DNA of 64,000 nucleotides from assembly GCA_015179045.1 (NCBI GenBank), contig WHUZ01000009.1, forward strand, positions 744,001 to 808,000, in the 5' to 3' direction. Shown here piece after piece: positions 36,077 through 47,568 of the stretch (position 1 is its first letter; each line of letters begins with the position of its first letter). The position numbers were made by a program, and so were the translations under genes. The stretch is from Kalaharituber pfeilii. Its lineage: Eukaryota > Ascomycota > Pezizomycetes > Pezizales > Pezizaceae. Below the pieces are notes generated by a model, which saw only the letters and a list, made by a program, of their open reading frames with translations, was not told the DNA's origin and did not search any database.

Positions 36077-37097
36077 TATGGTTGGGGACATAGGTACGCA
36101 AAGTAAATTTCGCATCAACTTCAACACTCAAATCACAACTAAAATAAATATAAAATTAGTTTTTGTGCTTATTTTTTTGTTTTTACATATCAGTACTCGC
36201 ATGCCGCCCTACGGGCTATGGCGAGGTTTAGCTACATAAGGAATAAAAGGAAAAGTAGCAGAATCAACTAATTAACCCACGACTTTCGCTTGTATTGTGG
36301 AGTATCCTCGGGTGCCAGCGTGTGGGGGACCTTGTCTTCCTATTTCCTTCCTCTGTCCCACTCGTACTGACTCGCCCTTAACCACTTTCCTCCAAGTCTC
36401 ACCTTTCCTATCTCAGTGGACGTCTCAAATAAACCACTACGGAGCTCGTCTTCTTTCCTTCTTCTATTAGTGCTGGTTTCCTCCGTAGCCACCGGAAGTT
36501 TTGTGCTATACATTGATAACTTAGTGAATGAAAAATAATTCTATAGAGCAATATCTATTTATTTAATTTTTTGTACCAGTGATTTGAAAGTCAAAAAGAT
36601 GAAAAGTTTTATATGGGAATCGATCAGGCTGTCCACCTTTAGTGACTACTAAATATGGTATAGGATATAAAGGTCTAACCTAAAATAGAATAGTATATAT
36701 ACATCCCCTATGTATACCGCTTTTACCACTTCATTGAAAGGCGTACTTGTCTATGACCTTTATACATATGTGAACGAAACTCCTTAGTACCATAAGTTAA
36801 TCCTTCACCATATGCATCATAATTAATTCTTTAATTCAAGCGACAGGGTGGCTGAACAGCTTGGAGCGACCGATATGTGCGACCGCTGCAATAGGTATCA
36901 AGTATGCAAGTATAGGGGAGCAGCAAACAACCAGTGGTGGATTGGTACTGTAGGGCGGAGGGGTGGCAGTGGAAGAAAATCGCTGTGACAGCATGAAAGA
37001 GGAGCGCATGTAACTACTACATAATTAGCGCTTACCGTCGTCATCAAACCAAATGTCCGCCCACCTCCGTGTTTGAGTACAGATGTCCCCAACCATA
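36077..37097. mobile_element. Element H copy 1: TA-flanked TIR transposon carrying a LINE insertion
   Basis: Left end TATGGTTGGGGACAT, right end ATGTCCCCAACCATA; inner sequence is non-coding. Removing the outer TA leaves TIRs beginning TGGTTGGGGACAT, so the duplication is TA as in Tc1/mariner. The body is homologous, in inverted orientation, to 43302-44478. For example, TTTTATATGGGAATCGATCA here matches the reverse complement near 44300-44330. A LINE copy (36172-36498) splits it. Confidence 0.85.
36172..36498 (-). mobile_element. ORF1-only LINE copy (type 1 tail) inside element H
   Basis: Read on the minus strand it contains a frameshifted ORF1 C-terminal domain (WLRRKPALIEEGKKTSSVVV, then VRLGGKWLRASQYEWDRGRK and a stop). 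About 130 bp of UTR, the type 1 hairpin and poly(A) follow. No ORF2 sequence lies between ORF1 and tail. Flanks TTTTGTGCTTA (36161-36171) and TTTTGTGCT(A)TA (36499-36510) look like the target-site duplication. Confidence 0.8.
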
Positions 37098-38493
37098 GAT
37101 AAATACTCTCTTTCTCTAGCGGTGGAGGTACTAGTACTTCAGCCCCGACTTTGTGGAGGATACAGTACGATTGAAACGTAACCACTGTATTTCACCACTA
37201 TATGACGTACACCATACAAGTACTCCGACGCTTGTTTTACACCAAAAACTGGCCGCGCCGAAGAGACTATATCTCAACAACCACATCAGAGTATTTCATG
37301 CACTTTTCAGGAGACATAAACAAAGAGTTATTCTTTGCACCTGAGACTTCTATTCGCCTCGAAAAGATAGTGTGGTCAATCAATGATACAACAGACGTGG
37401 TGTCTTAGCATGTGTTTACGTTGGAATTCCAATACAAAAGTACTTCGGAAGTAGAATGCTTCAACGTTCCCTACAATGACTGTGCAGTTGTGGCTGCAAG
37501 GTCCTCCGATAAGTCCCCCAATTGTTAATGCTTTCTTCGGTTTAACTTTATTAAATGCCTGGTACATATATCAATTTGCCGTTTCCGGTAGTTTTCCTAT
37601 ATAGTTGCTGCACCTATATCTCTATGGAATATGAATTTTGAATGACTCCACCACTTCTTCAAATGTTTCCTCTATGTGCTTCTGGCATCTTCGAACAAGT
37701 TAAAATTACCATGTTCAAGTGTCCCAGTGTTTTTTATCAAATTTACTTTATGTGTGATTAGTAAAATTCAATACTCGCAATATTGCAGTGAAAATATATA
37801 TGAAGCCAGGGTGCGAAAATTTGCAGTGCCATAATTCCTCAAAATCATTATTTCTAGGGAATCAAAGATGCGGAATGTGAATAATATCCCTTGATTTAGG
37901 TTTTTAAACGGGACATAAGGAAATCTGCTTTGGTTCTTGAACGTATGCTCTCTCGAGTAGGCAGTTTTGATGTAAAACGTGCATGGGATAGTGGTGTAGG
38001 CCGCATGGTGGTGAAATTCTAGTCTTGGCACTGCTGATGTCTAGAGAAATGCACACATCATATCAAGATCCTAGCAAGCTTCGACTAAATTAGAACACTT
38101 CGGGCATCAGGAGGTTACAACTATCACATGAATAATTTTGTTGCAACAGTTATGAGAAGTGATTGTGCCTAGAAGCATAAGGTTGTTAGTGATACAATAA
38201 GAGTGCATACCAAATCAAACATTATAGAAATTCCATGTCTTTTTTTTCCTTGCCTCAGTACCCTGACAGCATCATGCATCTGCCTGTGACCTTGCATTAT
38301 CATCATGCTTTCCATAAATAAAAAGCAAGCATGTATCAACAGAGTCCTGTTGGACGAAAAATTGCGAACGATCGTGAAACAAATACTCAAGCAAGTACTA
38401 TATAAATGACTAACCCCTGAGTTTCCCTCCCCCAACCTCAACTCAACTAGGTGCACCTCCCTCTCATCTCCGCGATTTTTCTCCCACTAATGC
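37098..38493. other. Intergenic, nothing recognised
   Basis: AT-rich DNA with only minor ORFs. It ends at the 3' end of the minus-strand oxidoreductase gene. Confidence 0.45.
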
Positions 38494-40018
38494 TCACTCC
38501 ACCCTAACCACCACCTTCCCCCTCGACCTTCCCTCATCCAACACCTCAAACGCCCTCTTCCATCCCTTATCCCCCGCGTCCTTCCACCCGTCCCCGCCTT
38601 GCACTCCAAACTCCGCCTCAATTTCGACCCGCAGCTCACCGCGTTCCGCCATACCTGCTGCTTTTACCAACCATTTTTTCTTGGGAGTGAGCAGAATGCA
38701 TCCGTAGCGCGGCGCCCACCCAAGCCAGCCCTTAAGGTAACGGAGAATTTGACTGGGGTGCGTCAGGTACGTGATGGGACCACCCATGACGAGGCGGGAG
38801 GTCCTGTCACCGACGATGGTGACGAAAGAGGCGTTCGCACCTGGCAGGAGTTTTTTCTGTAGTACGCATGTGAACGTTCTAAGTTAGTTTTTCGGGTTAT
38901 AGAAGTACGGTTTTTGAGGAAATGGGTAGATTTGTGTGTAGATGACGTAGAGAGGGAAGTGGCAAGTACTACGCACCATATCGTCAAACACCCCATGCCC
39001 AGTACCGCCCACACAATCGATGATCAAATCGTATCCCTCCGGCCTGTGCACCAACAATTGCTGTGCAAGTGTTCCCTGGAGGGTAGTGTAGTCGATAACA
39101 TGATCTGCACCCAGACTCCGAACGAACTCTTCATTCCTACCGGAGCAAATTGCGGTAATCGTGCAATTATAGACTTGTTTCGCCACTTTATTCTTTCAAC
39201 ATCACCCGGCAGGCCATGCAGGGGGAAGCCAAATATCAGTATCATGCATATACTTATAGTCATCCCTATCATAGATACAGTCACAGCTTTTGTGGGACAG
39301 GGTAGTATGGCCAGGGATAAGGAAATGGGAATTTAAACGAACATTGAACCGCAAGTATCCCGACCCCGCCACTCGCCCCAATGACGACCACTTGACGCTT
39401 TTGTGCTGTATCAGTCGGCAATGTAGGCAGCCAGAACTCGATGCATGAGAAGGCGGTGAGGGTCACGAGGGGCAAGGCGGCGGCTTTGGAGAAGGAGAGC
39501 CCGCGCGGCTTGCGCGCGACAGTGTCGCGCATGTCAGAAGTCGTGAGGAGGATGTATTCGGAGAGGGTGCCAGGTGCGACCTAGAAATATTCTCACCAAT
39601 TCAGGCATTTAGAAGTCTGTGGTTGCCCTGTTTGTAACCTTAATTCGCAGGGTGGGACTTGGGATGGGAACAGGAAACTTACGAAATACCTCCCGCCTGG
39701 CAACAATCCCATCACTTCTTCACCCATCGCCCACTCCGACTCCGTGACGCCGGAGCCCACGGCGGCAATCGTCCCAGAGAAGTCCTTTCCCAAGCCGATC
39801 GCCGAACGGTACAGACCTGGGATGATGCGCAGCGGGGGGAAATGCAGAATCTGAGTGTCGACGGGGTTAAGGGCCGCATGATGGACCTTGATTAATACTT
39901 CGTTGACGGCCAGGGTGCGGGGGAGTGGCAGGACAGTGATGGTCGGTGTGCGGGGAGTGCGCGACGAAGGGGAGAAGGTGAGGGCAGTGGTGTGAGTCGG
40001 GAGGTTGGTGGTGGCCAT
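38494..40018 (-). CDS. MDR-superfamily NADPH:quinone oxidoreductase (RTN4IP1-like), 4 exons, 381 aa
   Basis: Exons on the minus strand are 40018-39683, 39580-39343, 39185-38977 and 38856-38494, summing to 1,146 nt (382 codons). Donors are GTAAGT, GTTCGT and GTGCGT. The N-terminal GroES-like domain has VLIKVHHAALNPVD and LGKDFSGTIAAVGSGV. A Rossmann NAD(P)-binding motif, VVIGASGGVGILAVQLAKQ (~177-195), spans the second splice. It is followed by SLGADHVIDYT and DLIIDCVGG. The structural-zinc cysteine cluster of true alcohol dehydrogenases is absent, as in quinone oxidoreductases. It probably reduces quinones or enals with NADPH. The exon 3 donor is the least certain; GTAGTA four bases further is an alternative. 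No functional link to neighbours is evident. Confidence 0.88.
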
Positions 40019-40860
40019 TGATGCGAGCGTTACGATATGTGCTCCTGAAGGGCTAAAGGAGGTATTGGATGTATATTTATTGTGCGAAAGGATGTTTGCT
40101 CAGGTTTCAATATTCCACATTGTCATTTAAACTGGCGTCAGCACTTGAGATTGATTGCCTAGCTAGTTGAGCGCACTAGAATCTGCTCAGTGGTTCCCGT
40201 TTCCGTTTAGAATTGTGCACCGGTATATATACCCTCTGATATCTCCTTTGCGTAATAGGCGACGATCCTTGGTGACCTGTCATCACGGGTGCGGGTGCCA
40301 ATACTTTGTCCACACAAATCTTAGCCCCTCTAAGTTAAACACCTGAAACCGCCCAGTCTCCCACTCCAGTTTTCCAAAAGTGAGCACTTGGATTGATGCC
40401 TCGTTGCCCATTCGCAATGAAATTTTCGATACCGACTCTTTAGTCCCAAGCGGCGGATAAGCTGAACTTTTCCTCTATCTTTTTTCCGTCTCTTTTCTCC
40501 AGTTTTCAATTTTTCCATTCGCTTCTTAGAATCTCCTGTCTTCAACAACTACCCAGCCTATATGTGCGCAGGCGCTGGCCGCTACCATATATATCTTCTT
40601 TTTTTTTTTTTCTTTCTTTTTTTTTTTTTTTTGCAATCTGCAGACACATTACCCATTTCCGCTCCCTAGTTTAAAATAATACATGGTCTAATTCATTGTT
40701 GCGATCACATGCATATCAATATCGATAGAGCAAAACTTTTTGTGGCACTCGTTGCCAGGACTAGATGTGTATCCATCCAGTTAATTGGGATATGACGTAT
40801 GATGTAGTTAGGGCCCGTAGTTTGCATTGCCTAATGAAAGGTGATATAGGTAGGTGTTTG
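40019..40860. other. Promoter side of the oxidoreductase gene and intergenic DNA
   Basis: This holds a pyrimidine-rich stretch with two T-tracts (40599-40632). No gene is supported. Confidence 0.45.
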
Positions 40861-40954
40861 TTCTCGTAGCCAGACGGGCACCGGGTGCTGCCACGAGGTG
40901 CAAAGACCCAGTACGGCCGCGTAGGCCGAAAATAATAGTCTGGGCACGAGAACA
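40861..40954. mobile_element. Small inverted-repeat element E (~94 bp)
   Basis: TTCTCGTAGCCAGAC at the left pairs with GTCTGGGCACGAGAA at the right. A related half copy (TTCTCGTGCCCAGACTATTT followed by CGGCC) occurs at ~54108-54150. It is G/C-rich inside, unlike the surrounding DNA. Confidence 0.7.
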
Positions 40955-41913
40955 GGTATTTAGTATCTATCCAGTGTTCTGCGAATCAACTCCGTCATAA
41001 CTATTGCTAACATCAGTTAGAATTTATTCGGGATTGGTGTTAAGAAAACCATACCCCGGAATCACGACCGATCTGCAATCATGAGGTCAGAGATATCTAG
41101 GAAAGTTTGTGTCTACAACCAGAATAGTATAGTGCGCTCGAAGAAACGACAAAACAAATCAAACGAAATACACTCAGTTTAGTTACACATTACGAATATC
41201 AGCTAGCCAAATAAACAAGTAGAGTTGGAAAAAAGACTCCGAACTATTGGTAAGCAGTAGGTACTTGTATCAGCTACTTAATATCCTACGTCCCCTGCAT
41301 TTTTTTCTCTATCGTTATCAGAATAACGTGAATTACATCTTTCATATGAGGGCGGTCTTGTCTAGGATTAGCTAAATACAGGCTCTCTTTCTTTTTCTAT
41401 CATACCATTTGACTCACCACCTGGTTCTTTCCCAATCTGATTTTAGCAACCCCATCTCGTCTCCTAACTTCTCTATTTTTTTTATCTACTTCAGCTTTCC
41501 TCCGTCAGTACCTGGTGTTACCCTTGCCAGTTTGCGATATCAATTGACTTCCCAAGCACAACCACGCAGCGGGTCCCAATGATTTCCAGTTGAGTTCTGA
41601 AATAGTAACATCACATATTTCACTTCGAATGCTGGTCATTTGGTTGAGGCATTGAATTTCTTATTTTTCAAACGTCTATTACACTACACAATATGTTCAA
41701 CTCAAAGCAGGATATTTATACAGGCATTGTGCATGCAGATCGTATGCACCCCCAGTCACCCATGCAGGAACAGCCATTGGCTTCCGCACACATCGACCCG
41801 CCAGCTACTTAATAATAAAAGAAAGAGATTTTAGCATATTAGTTAGTAAATAAGCTAGCTTTATATTTTTTATAAACCTTACTATAGTAGTAGAAAATGC
41901 CAAGGGCTACCAA
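40955..41913. other. Intergenic, nothing recognised
   Basis: AT-rich, with no convincing ORF or repeat end. Confidence 0.4.
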
Positions 41914-42007
41914 GTACTAAAGTATCCGGAAGTCCGATAGTACATACTGCATTTTGCATAGCGCAAATATACATTAGTCAGGCACCCGGATACTTTTGCA
42001 ACGACTA
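41914..42007. mobile_element. Foldback MITE M (~94 bp)
   Basis: Imperfect terminal inverted repeats: AGTACTAAAGTATCCGGAAG at the left and CACCCGGATACTTTTGCAAC at the right. Related in style to families L and J (AAAGTATnCGG core). Confidence 0.65.
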
Positions 42008-42439
42008 AGCATTCCAGAACAGCTTTACAATGTGCTTCTAAAGATAGACAACCCCTCGCAGTCCCCACAACCCACCTACTCCGCACGATATTTCGATATT
42101 GAGTTTAGCCGCCCATGCCCTAGATAAGTAAGCGACGTATATATAATCAATATATAAGGAATCTCTTGGTATACTAATATAACGACTTAGGGTTCCGAAT
42201 GCTCACCTTGAGTGACTAGTAACTACGCGCGTCTCAAAAAATTCCTATTCCACTTCCCCGGGTTTTCCGGCACGGGAGAACATGTCTGGTCGATGCATGG
42301 CCGCTCGTGGGAAGTGTTAACATTGTGGAGGTGGCAAACCTACTGTGCAGAAGGAACTCTACACCCGGGCCCCGACCCCTGTCAGCCAGCATTTTAGTAA
42401 AAGGCATTCCTTGAATTGGAGATGGGGTAAGGGCCCATT

Positions 42440-43145
42440 TTGAGTTCAACTGAGAGGAAAAGGGTTAGCCGTTCTCAACCCTGGTTCATGCAATTGTCAA
42501 GGCCCCTCCCACTCCACCCAGTGTTAAGAAGAGAGACCCACCTGCCCGTGGCAAAGGAAAGACCACAACCTCCGGGACCACTCCTACCACAAAGAGCAAG
42601 CCACTTTTACCAAAAAAAAAACGGAACTATGACCTGCCACTATAGCAACAGTAGTTCATGGAGAGCAGTGACTAAGAGACTGGGAAATGTTCAGAAGTTG
42701 GAGGTGGATAATGAACTGGGCACAAAGATCGCTGGGGTTCAATGGATATTGAAGCAAGAGGGGAGGGAGGGGAAGGCACCTAGTTCAGTTGTTGTTTACC
42801 TGGAGGGGGCAGGTAGGACTAGTCAAATACCAGAGCCTCTACGCATTGGAGGAAAGAAGTAAAGATGGGATGCGTATGAGTGGGACAGGGGAAGGAAAGA
42901 TAAAGGAAAGCAGGTGGGTAGGGCTGGGGAGGGCGCAATGGAGACGATTAAGAACCCATTGCGCGTATTGTTGTACTGGTCCACTCTCTGTCTCCATTAT
43001 TTGTTCATCTGCAGCCACGGTGATAGATATGTAGTGTATGGGTGATCCGGCCCACAATCCGCCGTCACAGAGCTGCCTCCGAGTAGTAAAGGGGTCCTGC
43101 CATAGGCTGAGAGCCTCTATGCGGGGTTACGTGATCGAAAAATAA
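42440..43145 (+). mobile_element. ORF1-only LINE copy with type 2 tail
   Basis: A decayed ORF1 ends with the same domain as the type 1 copies (KRLGNVQKLEVDNELGTKIA, GKAPSSVVVYLEGAG, then AYEWDRGRK). A Pro/Thr/Lys-rich low-complexity region precedes it, typical of LINE ORF1. After ~200 bp comes the type 2 tail CCTGCCATAGGCTGAGAGCC...GCGGGGTTACGTGATCG and a short A-rich end at ~43145. There is no ORF2. The left boundary is uncertain. Confidence 0.65.
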
Positions 43146-43510
43146 CAAACAGACCCCTAGTAGGCGGATTTTGCAGTCGCCAGGGAAGCTCCCAGGGAGC
43201 CGTCAGGGATGATGACCACGCCACATGCTAGAAAATCAATCGGAAGAAATTTCACCGCAGGCCCTGTCGATTGAGGGCTGCTCCCCTGGAAAGAGCTCCA
43301 CTATGGTCGGGAACATCTGTACGCAGAGTGGGGCGGACATTTGGTTTGATGACTAAGCACTAGTTATTTCGCAGTTACATGCCCGCGCTGCAGCGATTTA
43401 GTTTTCTTCCTACAACTCCCACTGCTGGTGTTCGCTGCTCCCCCTATACCAGTTGAACCTCCACTGCATACTGCTCCTCATATTCATGTATACCTGTTGC
43501 ATCTTTTTTT

Positions 43511-44060
43511 TTTTTTTTTTTTAATTTCATTACTCGCATGCCGCCTTTCAGGCTACGGCGAGATTAGATACATGAAAAGGATAGGAAAATAGAAAAATTA
43601 AAGTAGAAAGGTCGTCACCCGTGTCCCCCGGTCTTTGGAACGTTAATGACAAAATTGGAAATGCTCTTCGCCCCCCGTCTTTATTCCGCTGCCCAATCTA
43701 ACACCTCGGCTAACGTGACTCCCTCCCCCTCTGGCTTAGCTGGACGCTTCAAATCACTCTCCCCCCCCGGCAGTCTCTTCTTCCATGTTTTCGCACCCGC
43801 TCATGATGTGCTCGAAGTTCTCCAGGTCCTTGCCGCACCACCTGACCTGTTGCATCGGCCGCACATAGTGGTCGCTCAAATTGGTTGCACGAGATACGCT
43901 TCCTTCAGCATTACATTCTCCTTCAGCATTACATTCTCCTTCAGCATTACATTCTCCTTCAGCATTACATTCTCCTTCAGCATTACATTCTCCTTCAGCA
44001 TTACATTCTCCTTCAGCATTACATTCTCCTTCAGCATTACATTCTCCTTCCGCATCTATT
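43511..44060 (-). mobile_element. LINE ORF2 3' fragment with type 1 tail inside element H
   Basis: A poly(T) tract and TTTCATTACTCGCATGCCGCC mark the tail on the minus strand. Upstream on that strand, one frame gives VRWCGKDLENFEHIMSGCEN, the ORF2 C-terminal zinc knuckle, then a stop. The 5' edge runs into an 18-bp minisatellite. A short GCATC occurs at both ends, too short to call a firm duplication. Confidence 0.7.
43903..44050. repeat. 18-bp minisatellite, 8 identical copies
   Basis: The unit CATTACATTCTCCTTCAG is repeated about eight times without a mismatch, with slightly varied edges (CCTTCCGCATC). Because 18 is a multiple of three, three plus-strand frames stay open and give artefactual 6-residue repeats (ALHSPS, ITFSFS, YILLQH). 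It lies within the LINE ORF2 fragment. Confidence 0.95.
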
Positions 44061-44478
44061 GATCATTTTTATTACATTGTTTGCGTGCTATTGATGCATA
44101 TAGTGAAGGGTTAACTTATGGTTTCATTCACATATATATGAAGATCATAAAATGAGTAACAGATACTAGTGTAAAAGGGGCATGCATAGAGGATGTGCAT
44201 ATTTTAGTTCATTTTAGGTTAGCTAGTTCTCTATTTTGGTTACATTAACATCTACTATACCATATTCAGTAGCTACTACAGGCGGACATTTCAGCCCATT
44301 CCCATATAAAACTTCTTATCTTTGATTGTCAAATCACGATTACAAAAAGTTAAATAAATAGGTATTGCGTCAAAATATTATTTGATGCAAAACTAATTTT
44401 ATCTATTTATTTTGGTTGTGATTTGAGTGCTGAAAGTTGATGCGGAATTTGCACCGCCTACAGATGTCCCCACCCATA

Positions 44479-45062
44479 GCACTGCCGGAATGCCTTGCCA
44501 TTGCGCACGTTATGTTGCACAACATGAACAATTGCACAACATGAACAAGCCAGCCGCAGCCGGCGCGTGGCCGGAGCTTTGGTACCTGAGATCCAGCACA
44601 AGAAGGAACAGCGGAACTTGATGGCGCTAACTACTTGAAACACATACCAATCATGACTAGACTAGATTGGTTATGGCTGACTCTCTCCTATATAGAAAGA
44701 TTACTGGCGAGCGGCACTTTTAAGAACGATTCAGTAACAATCCCACAAGTATGACAGGCAGCCCTTGCTCTTAAAACTTGTTTTATAGCCCTACTAGGGT
44801 TTGACTGTCAAAGGTTTTCCTGATGGCTTTAGCTTCCAAATATTTGAATAGCTCCCTTTACAACGTGGGGAAAGATAGCACAATCATCCTAGAACTAGGG
44901 ACGCCTCAAGCAGTACTTTAACCCAGCAATCCCCCATGCGTTCACCTGATCTCTCTTTCCATTCTCCCTCATCCATCCGCCCTATCAAGTGCCAGTATCG
45001 CACTTACATTCCTTTTACCTATCTCACCATATCCCATCTCGGACGGCGTTTCCCACAGCACC
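44479..45062. other. Upstream region of the aldose 1-epimerase gene
   Basis: The ~130 bp before the ATG at 45063 are pyrimidine-rich (CTCTCTTTCCATTCTCCCTC), as common in fungal 5' leaders. No TATA box is evident. A 16-bp duplication (AACATGAACAATTGCACAAC) lies near 44520. Confidence 0.45.
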
Positions 45063-46400
45063 ATGAAATATCTGGCCTTCCTCCTACTGGCGCTCACGGC
45101 CACCACCGCTGTGAGCGCCGCTCCGGGTTCCAGCATTCCTGAGCCTGGACCGGATGGGAAATATACCTTGACTGCACCTGGCATCAAAGCCAAGTTTATT
45201 CCTTTTGCAGCTGCCATCACAAACCTCTGGGTGCAAGATAAGAATGGAATTGAGAGGGATATTGTCGTGGGATATGATCATGCGGATAATTATCGTAAGT
45301 CCATACATATGCATGTTGGGTTTTCAAGTACTGACGGTAGACATGCAGCTGCTGATGCTGGAAGCCATAACGGAGCCGTCCCTGGCCGCTATGCCGGCCG
45401 TATTGGAAACGCCACCTACAGTATCGATGGCGTGACCTACCATACCGAGCAAAATGATGGCCCAAATACACTCCATAGTGGCACAAATGGATGGGGATAT
45501 AGGAAGTGGAATATCACGGCGGTGTCGAGCAATTGCATTACATTCAGTATCATTGATCCCCATATGTCGTCTGAGGGCATGCCTGGGACCGTGATTGGGA
45601 AGGTGACGTATACGCTGGGGACCAAGAAGTGGAAGGTTTACATGGAAGCTATCAGCCCTGAGAAGAAGTCTCGTGAGTGCTCCACAATCACGTTAGTATG
45701 AACCATAGCTGACAATTTCATTCTTATTAGCCATCCTCTTAACCCAACACACCTACTGGAACCTCGACGCCTTCGCTAACCCCGCCACCGACCGTATCTG
45801 GAACCACACCTACTATACTCCCTTCTCCCGCAGAATCCTGGAGCCCGATGCCAACATGGCGCCCACAGGAAACATTCTTCCTATCGCCTATGGTAGCATT
45901 GACGACTTCTGGAGCGAGCCCAAGCAGCTTGGTGCAGCGATGAGCGATCCCGGCTGGGTCGGGCATTGCGGTTCGGCAAGCGGGTGTGAGGGGTACAATA
46001 ATATGTGGATTGTAGATAAGGCGAGGAGCGATACAAGAATTGCGGCGACCCTGGCGAGCAATTGGTCTGGGATCAAAGTAGATATCAGGACGGATCAGGA
46101 GGGGTTGCAGCTGTATAGTTGTTATTGGTCTGGCGGTGAGCCCCTTCCAGCGTTCTCATTTCTCTCTTTTATTGATCCTAGTCGAGCTCACGCCTTGTCC
46201 ACGCCATAGGTACTGCTCCCATTAAGTCCACTCAAGGCGGCCCTGCGAGCAACGGTTTCGTGAATAGCGGCGGATGCGTTGCGATTGAGGCCCAAGATTG
46301 GAGTGATGGGATTAATAACCCACAGTGGGGAAGGAAACAGATCTATGGGCCTGGTGATAAGTTTACGTGGAATGCAGAGTACACATTCAGTACATTTTGA
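45063..46400 (+). CDS. Secreted aldose 1-epimerase (galactose mutarotase family), 4 exons, 383 aa
   Basis: Exons 45063-45294, 45349-45672, 45731-46135 and 46210-46400 sum to 1,152 nt (384 codons with stop), separated by introns of 54, 58 and 74 bp. The protein starts with a clear signal peptide (MKYLAFLLLALTATTAVSA). Family motifs are in order: GAVPGRYAGRIGNA, NDGPNTLHSGTNGWGYRKW (active-site His), LLTQHTYWNLDAF (second His), and CVAIEAQDWSDGINNPQW (catalytic Glu). The expected reaction is interconversion of alpha and beta anomers of galactose or glucose. The signal peptide places it outside the cell, possibly during carbohydrate uptake. All catalytic positions seem intact, so it is probably functional. 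No other sugar-utilisation gene is in the window. Confidence 0.92.
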
Positions 46401-46817
46401 ATGTATAAGCTTGATAAGTGAATGTAGAGCGGGGACTGGTGTAGCTTAGACACATGGTGATGGCAAGTTTGTGCAAACGCTGAGCTGTGTGGCAAGCCCT
46501 AAAGTTGGTATTTGACATGTTTCATTACATGTACCCCGTAACATTTAGTATCAAAAGAGTTCAATGTTGATTATTTTACCTTTATGAGCTTGTTGCTGTG
46601 TAATGTACGCTGCCGGGATATTGCACACCTTCCGGATACCAAAACAAAAAATCACTATAGGTGCAAATGACCCTCAAGTGGGCACAAGTTGAAGCTAAAG
46701 CATGCGACAATACATTAAATTATTCTCCACCCATTTTCCAGGCCTGTTTGTAGCATATAAGGGATGACATATTTGGTATATACAAAATCCTTTGCCAGAC
46801 ATACTGTGAGTCGCCAT
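46401..46817. other. Downstream intergenic DNA
   Basis: The 3' flank of the aldose epimerase gene, with nothing further recognised. Confidence 0.4.
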
Positions 46818-46829
46818 GTGTCAATGATC

Positions 46830-47197
46830 GTTTTTTATCAGTACTCGCGTGCTATGGCGAGGGTTTTATTAAAAATAAAAGAAATAAAGACAGCCAGTAA
46901 ATACATGTGGGGCCCGCGAAGTTATAACATGGTGCGGGTGGAAAGTCCATACAACCTTCACTTCCGTCCCCTATCCTGTTCGTATGGGCTCATTCTCAGC
47001 CATTTCCCTCCTAGCCTTACCCTGTCCAGCTCGGTCTGTTTCTCCAAGTACAGTACTGCCGAGCTTGTCTTCTTCCCTTCCTCCAGCAGCAATGTCTTCT
47101 TCCTCAGCCACCTAATGCCAACGGTCTTCCCTAGTTCCATGTTCCCTGTTTCCAGCCACTTCCGGACTCTTCCCAGGTCTTTCCGGAGGGCGATTCC
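46830..47197 (-). mobile_element. ORF1-only LINE copy (type 1 tail) with perfect target-site duplication
   Basis: On the minus strand: ALRKDLGRVRKWLETGN, then GKTVGIRWLRKKTLLLEEGK...VRLGGKWLRMSPYEQDRGRK and a stop, then ~110 bp UTR, a shortened hairpin (CTCGCCATAGCACGCGAG) and A-tail. GTGTCAATGATC is duplicated at 46818-46829 and 47198-47209. ORF1 is directly upstream of the tail, with no ORF2. Confidence 0.9.
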
Positions 47198-47439
47198 GTG
47201 TCAATGATCTTATCCTGAGACCTTATTGATCTCAATTTATCCTGTATTGCCTATTTTCAAAACCAAAACCTTGGCTTTTCCTATTTCCATATACTAGTAA
47301 TAGAACTTCCAATTCTATTCTTCATTATTATTTTCTATTACTGTATTAGAATTTAGTATTATTTTTAGAAGTAAGAAGTATAGAATAAATATAATAAATA
47401 TTTAATAGTTATTTATAATAAGGTTAAGGAGTATTTTTC

Positions 47440-47568
47440 CTTAGGTCGTTGTATTTTCTCACGGGGGTCCTCCTACGTACATGCTTATGACTCTAAGGCT
47501 TGGTAAAGCGATTTTCCTTATACTGCATAAGTAGACCCGAAGGCTTTCGCCTACGCACTGTACTATCT
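47440..47568. mobile_element. Right end of an element B relative
   Basis: It matches 22690-22816 over ~120 bp (GGCTTGGTAAAGCGATTTTC; CCTACGCACTG then TA). The left part is missing or lost in AT-rich DNA. Confidence 0.65.

Larger units (their letters stand above)
43302..44478. mobile_element. Element H copy 2 (inverted relative to copy 1), split by a LINE
   Basis: The ends are TATGGTCGGGAACATCTGTA (43302) and CAGATGTCCCCACCCATA (ending 44478), with TA at both outer ends. The body is the reverse complement of copy 1 over several blocks. A LINE ORF2 fragment with a minisatellite occupies ~43511-44060. Confidence 0.85.

Noticed and set aside
43903..44050. CRISPR-like array
   Set aside because: Units are contiguous with no spacers, and the genome is fungal.
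43881..44114. Three overlapping plus-strand ORFs with 6-residue repeats
   Set aside because: They come from an 18-bp tandem repeat that keeps every frame open; they are not proteins.
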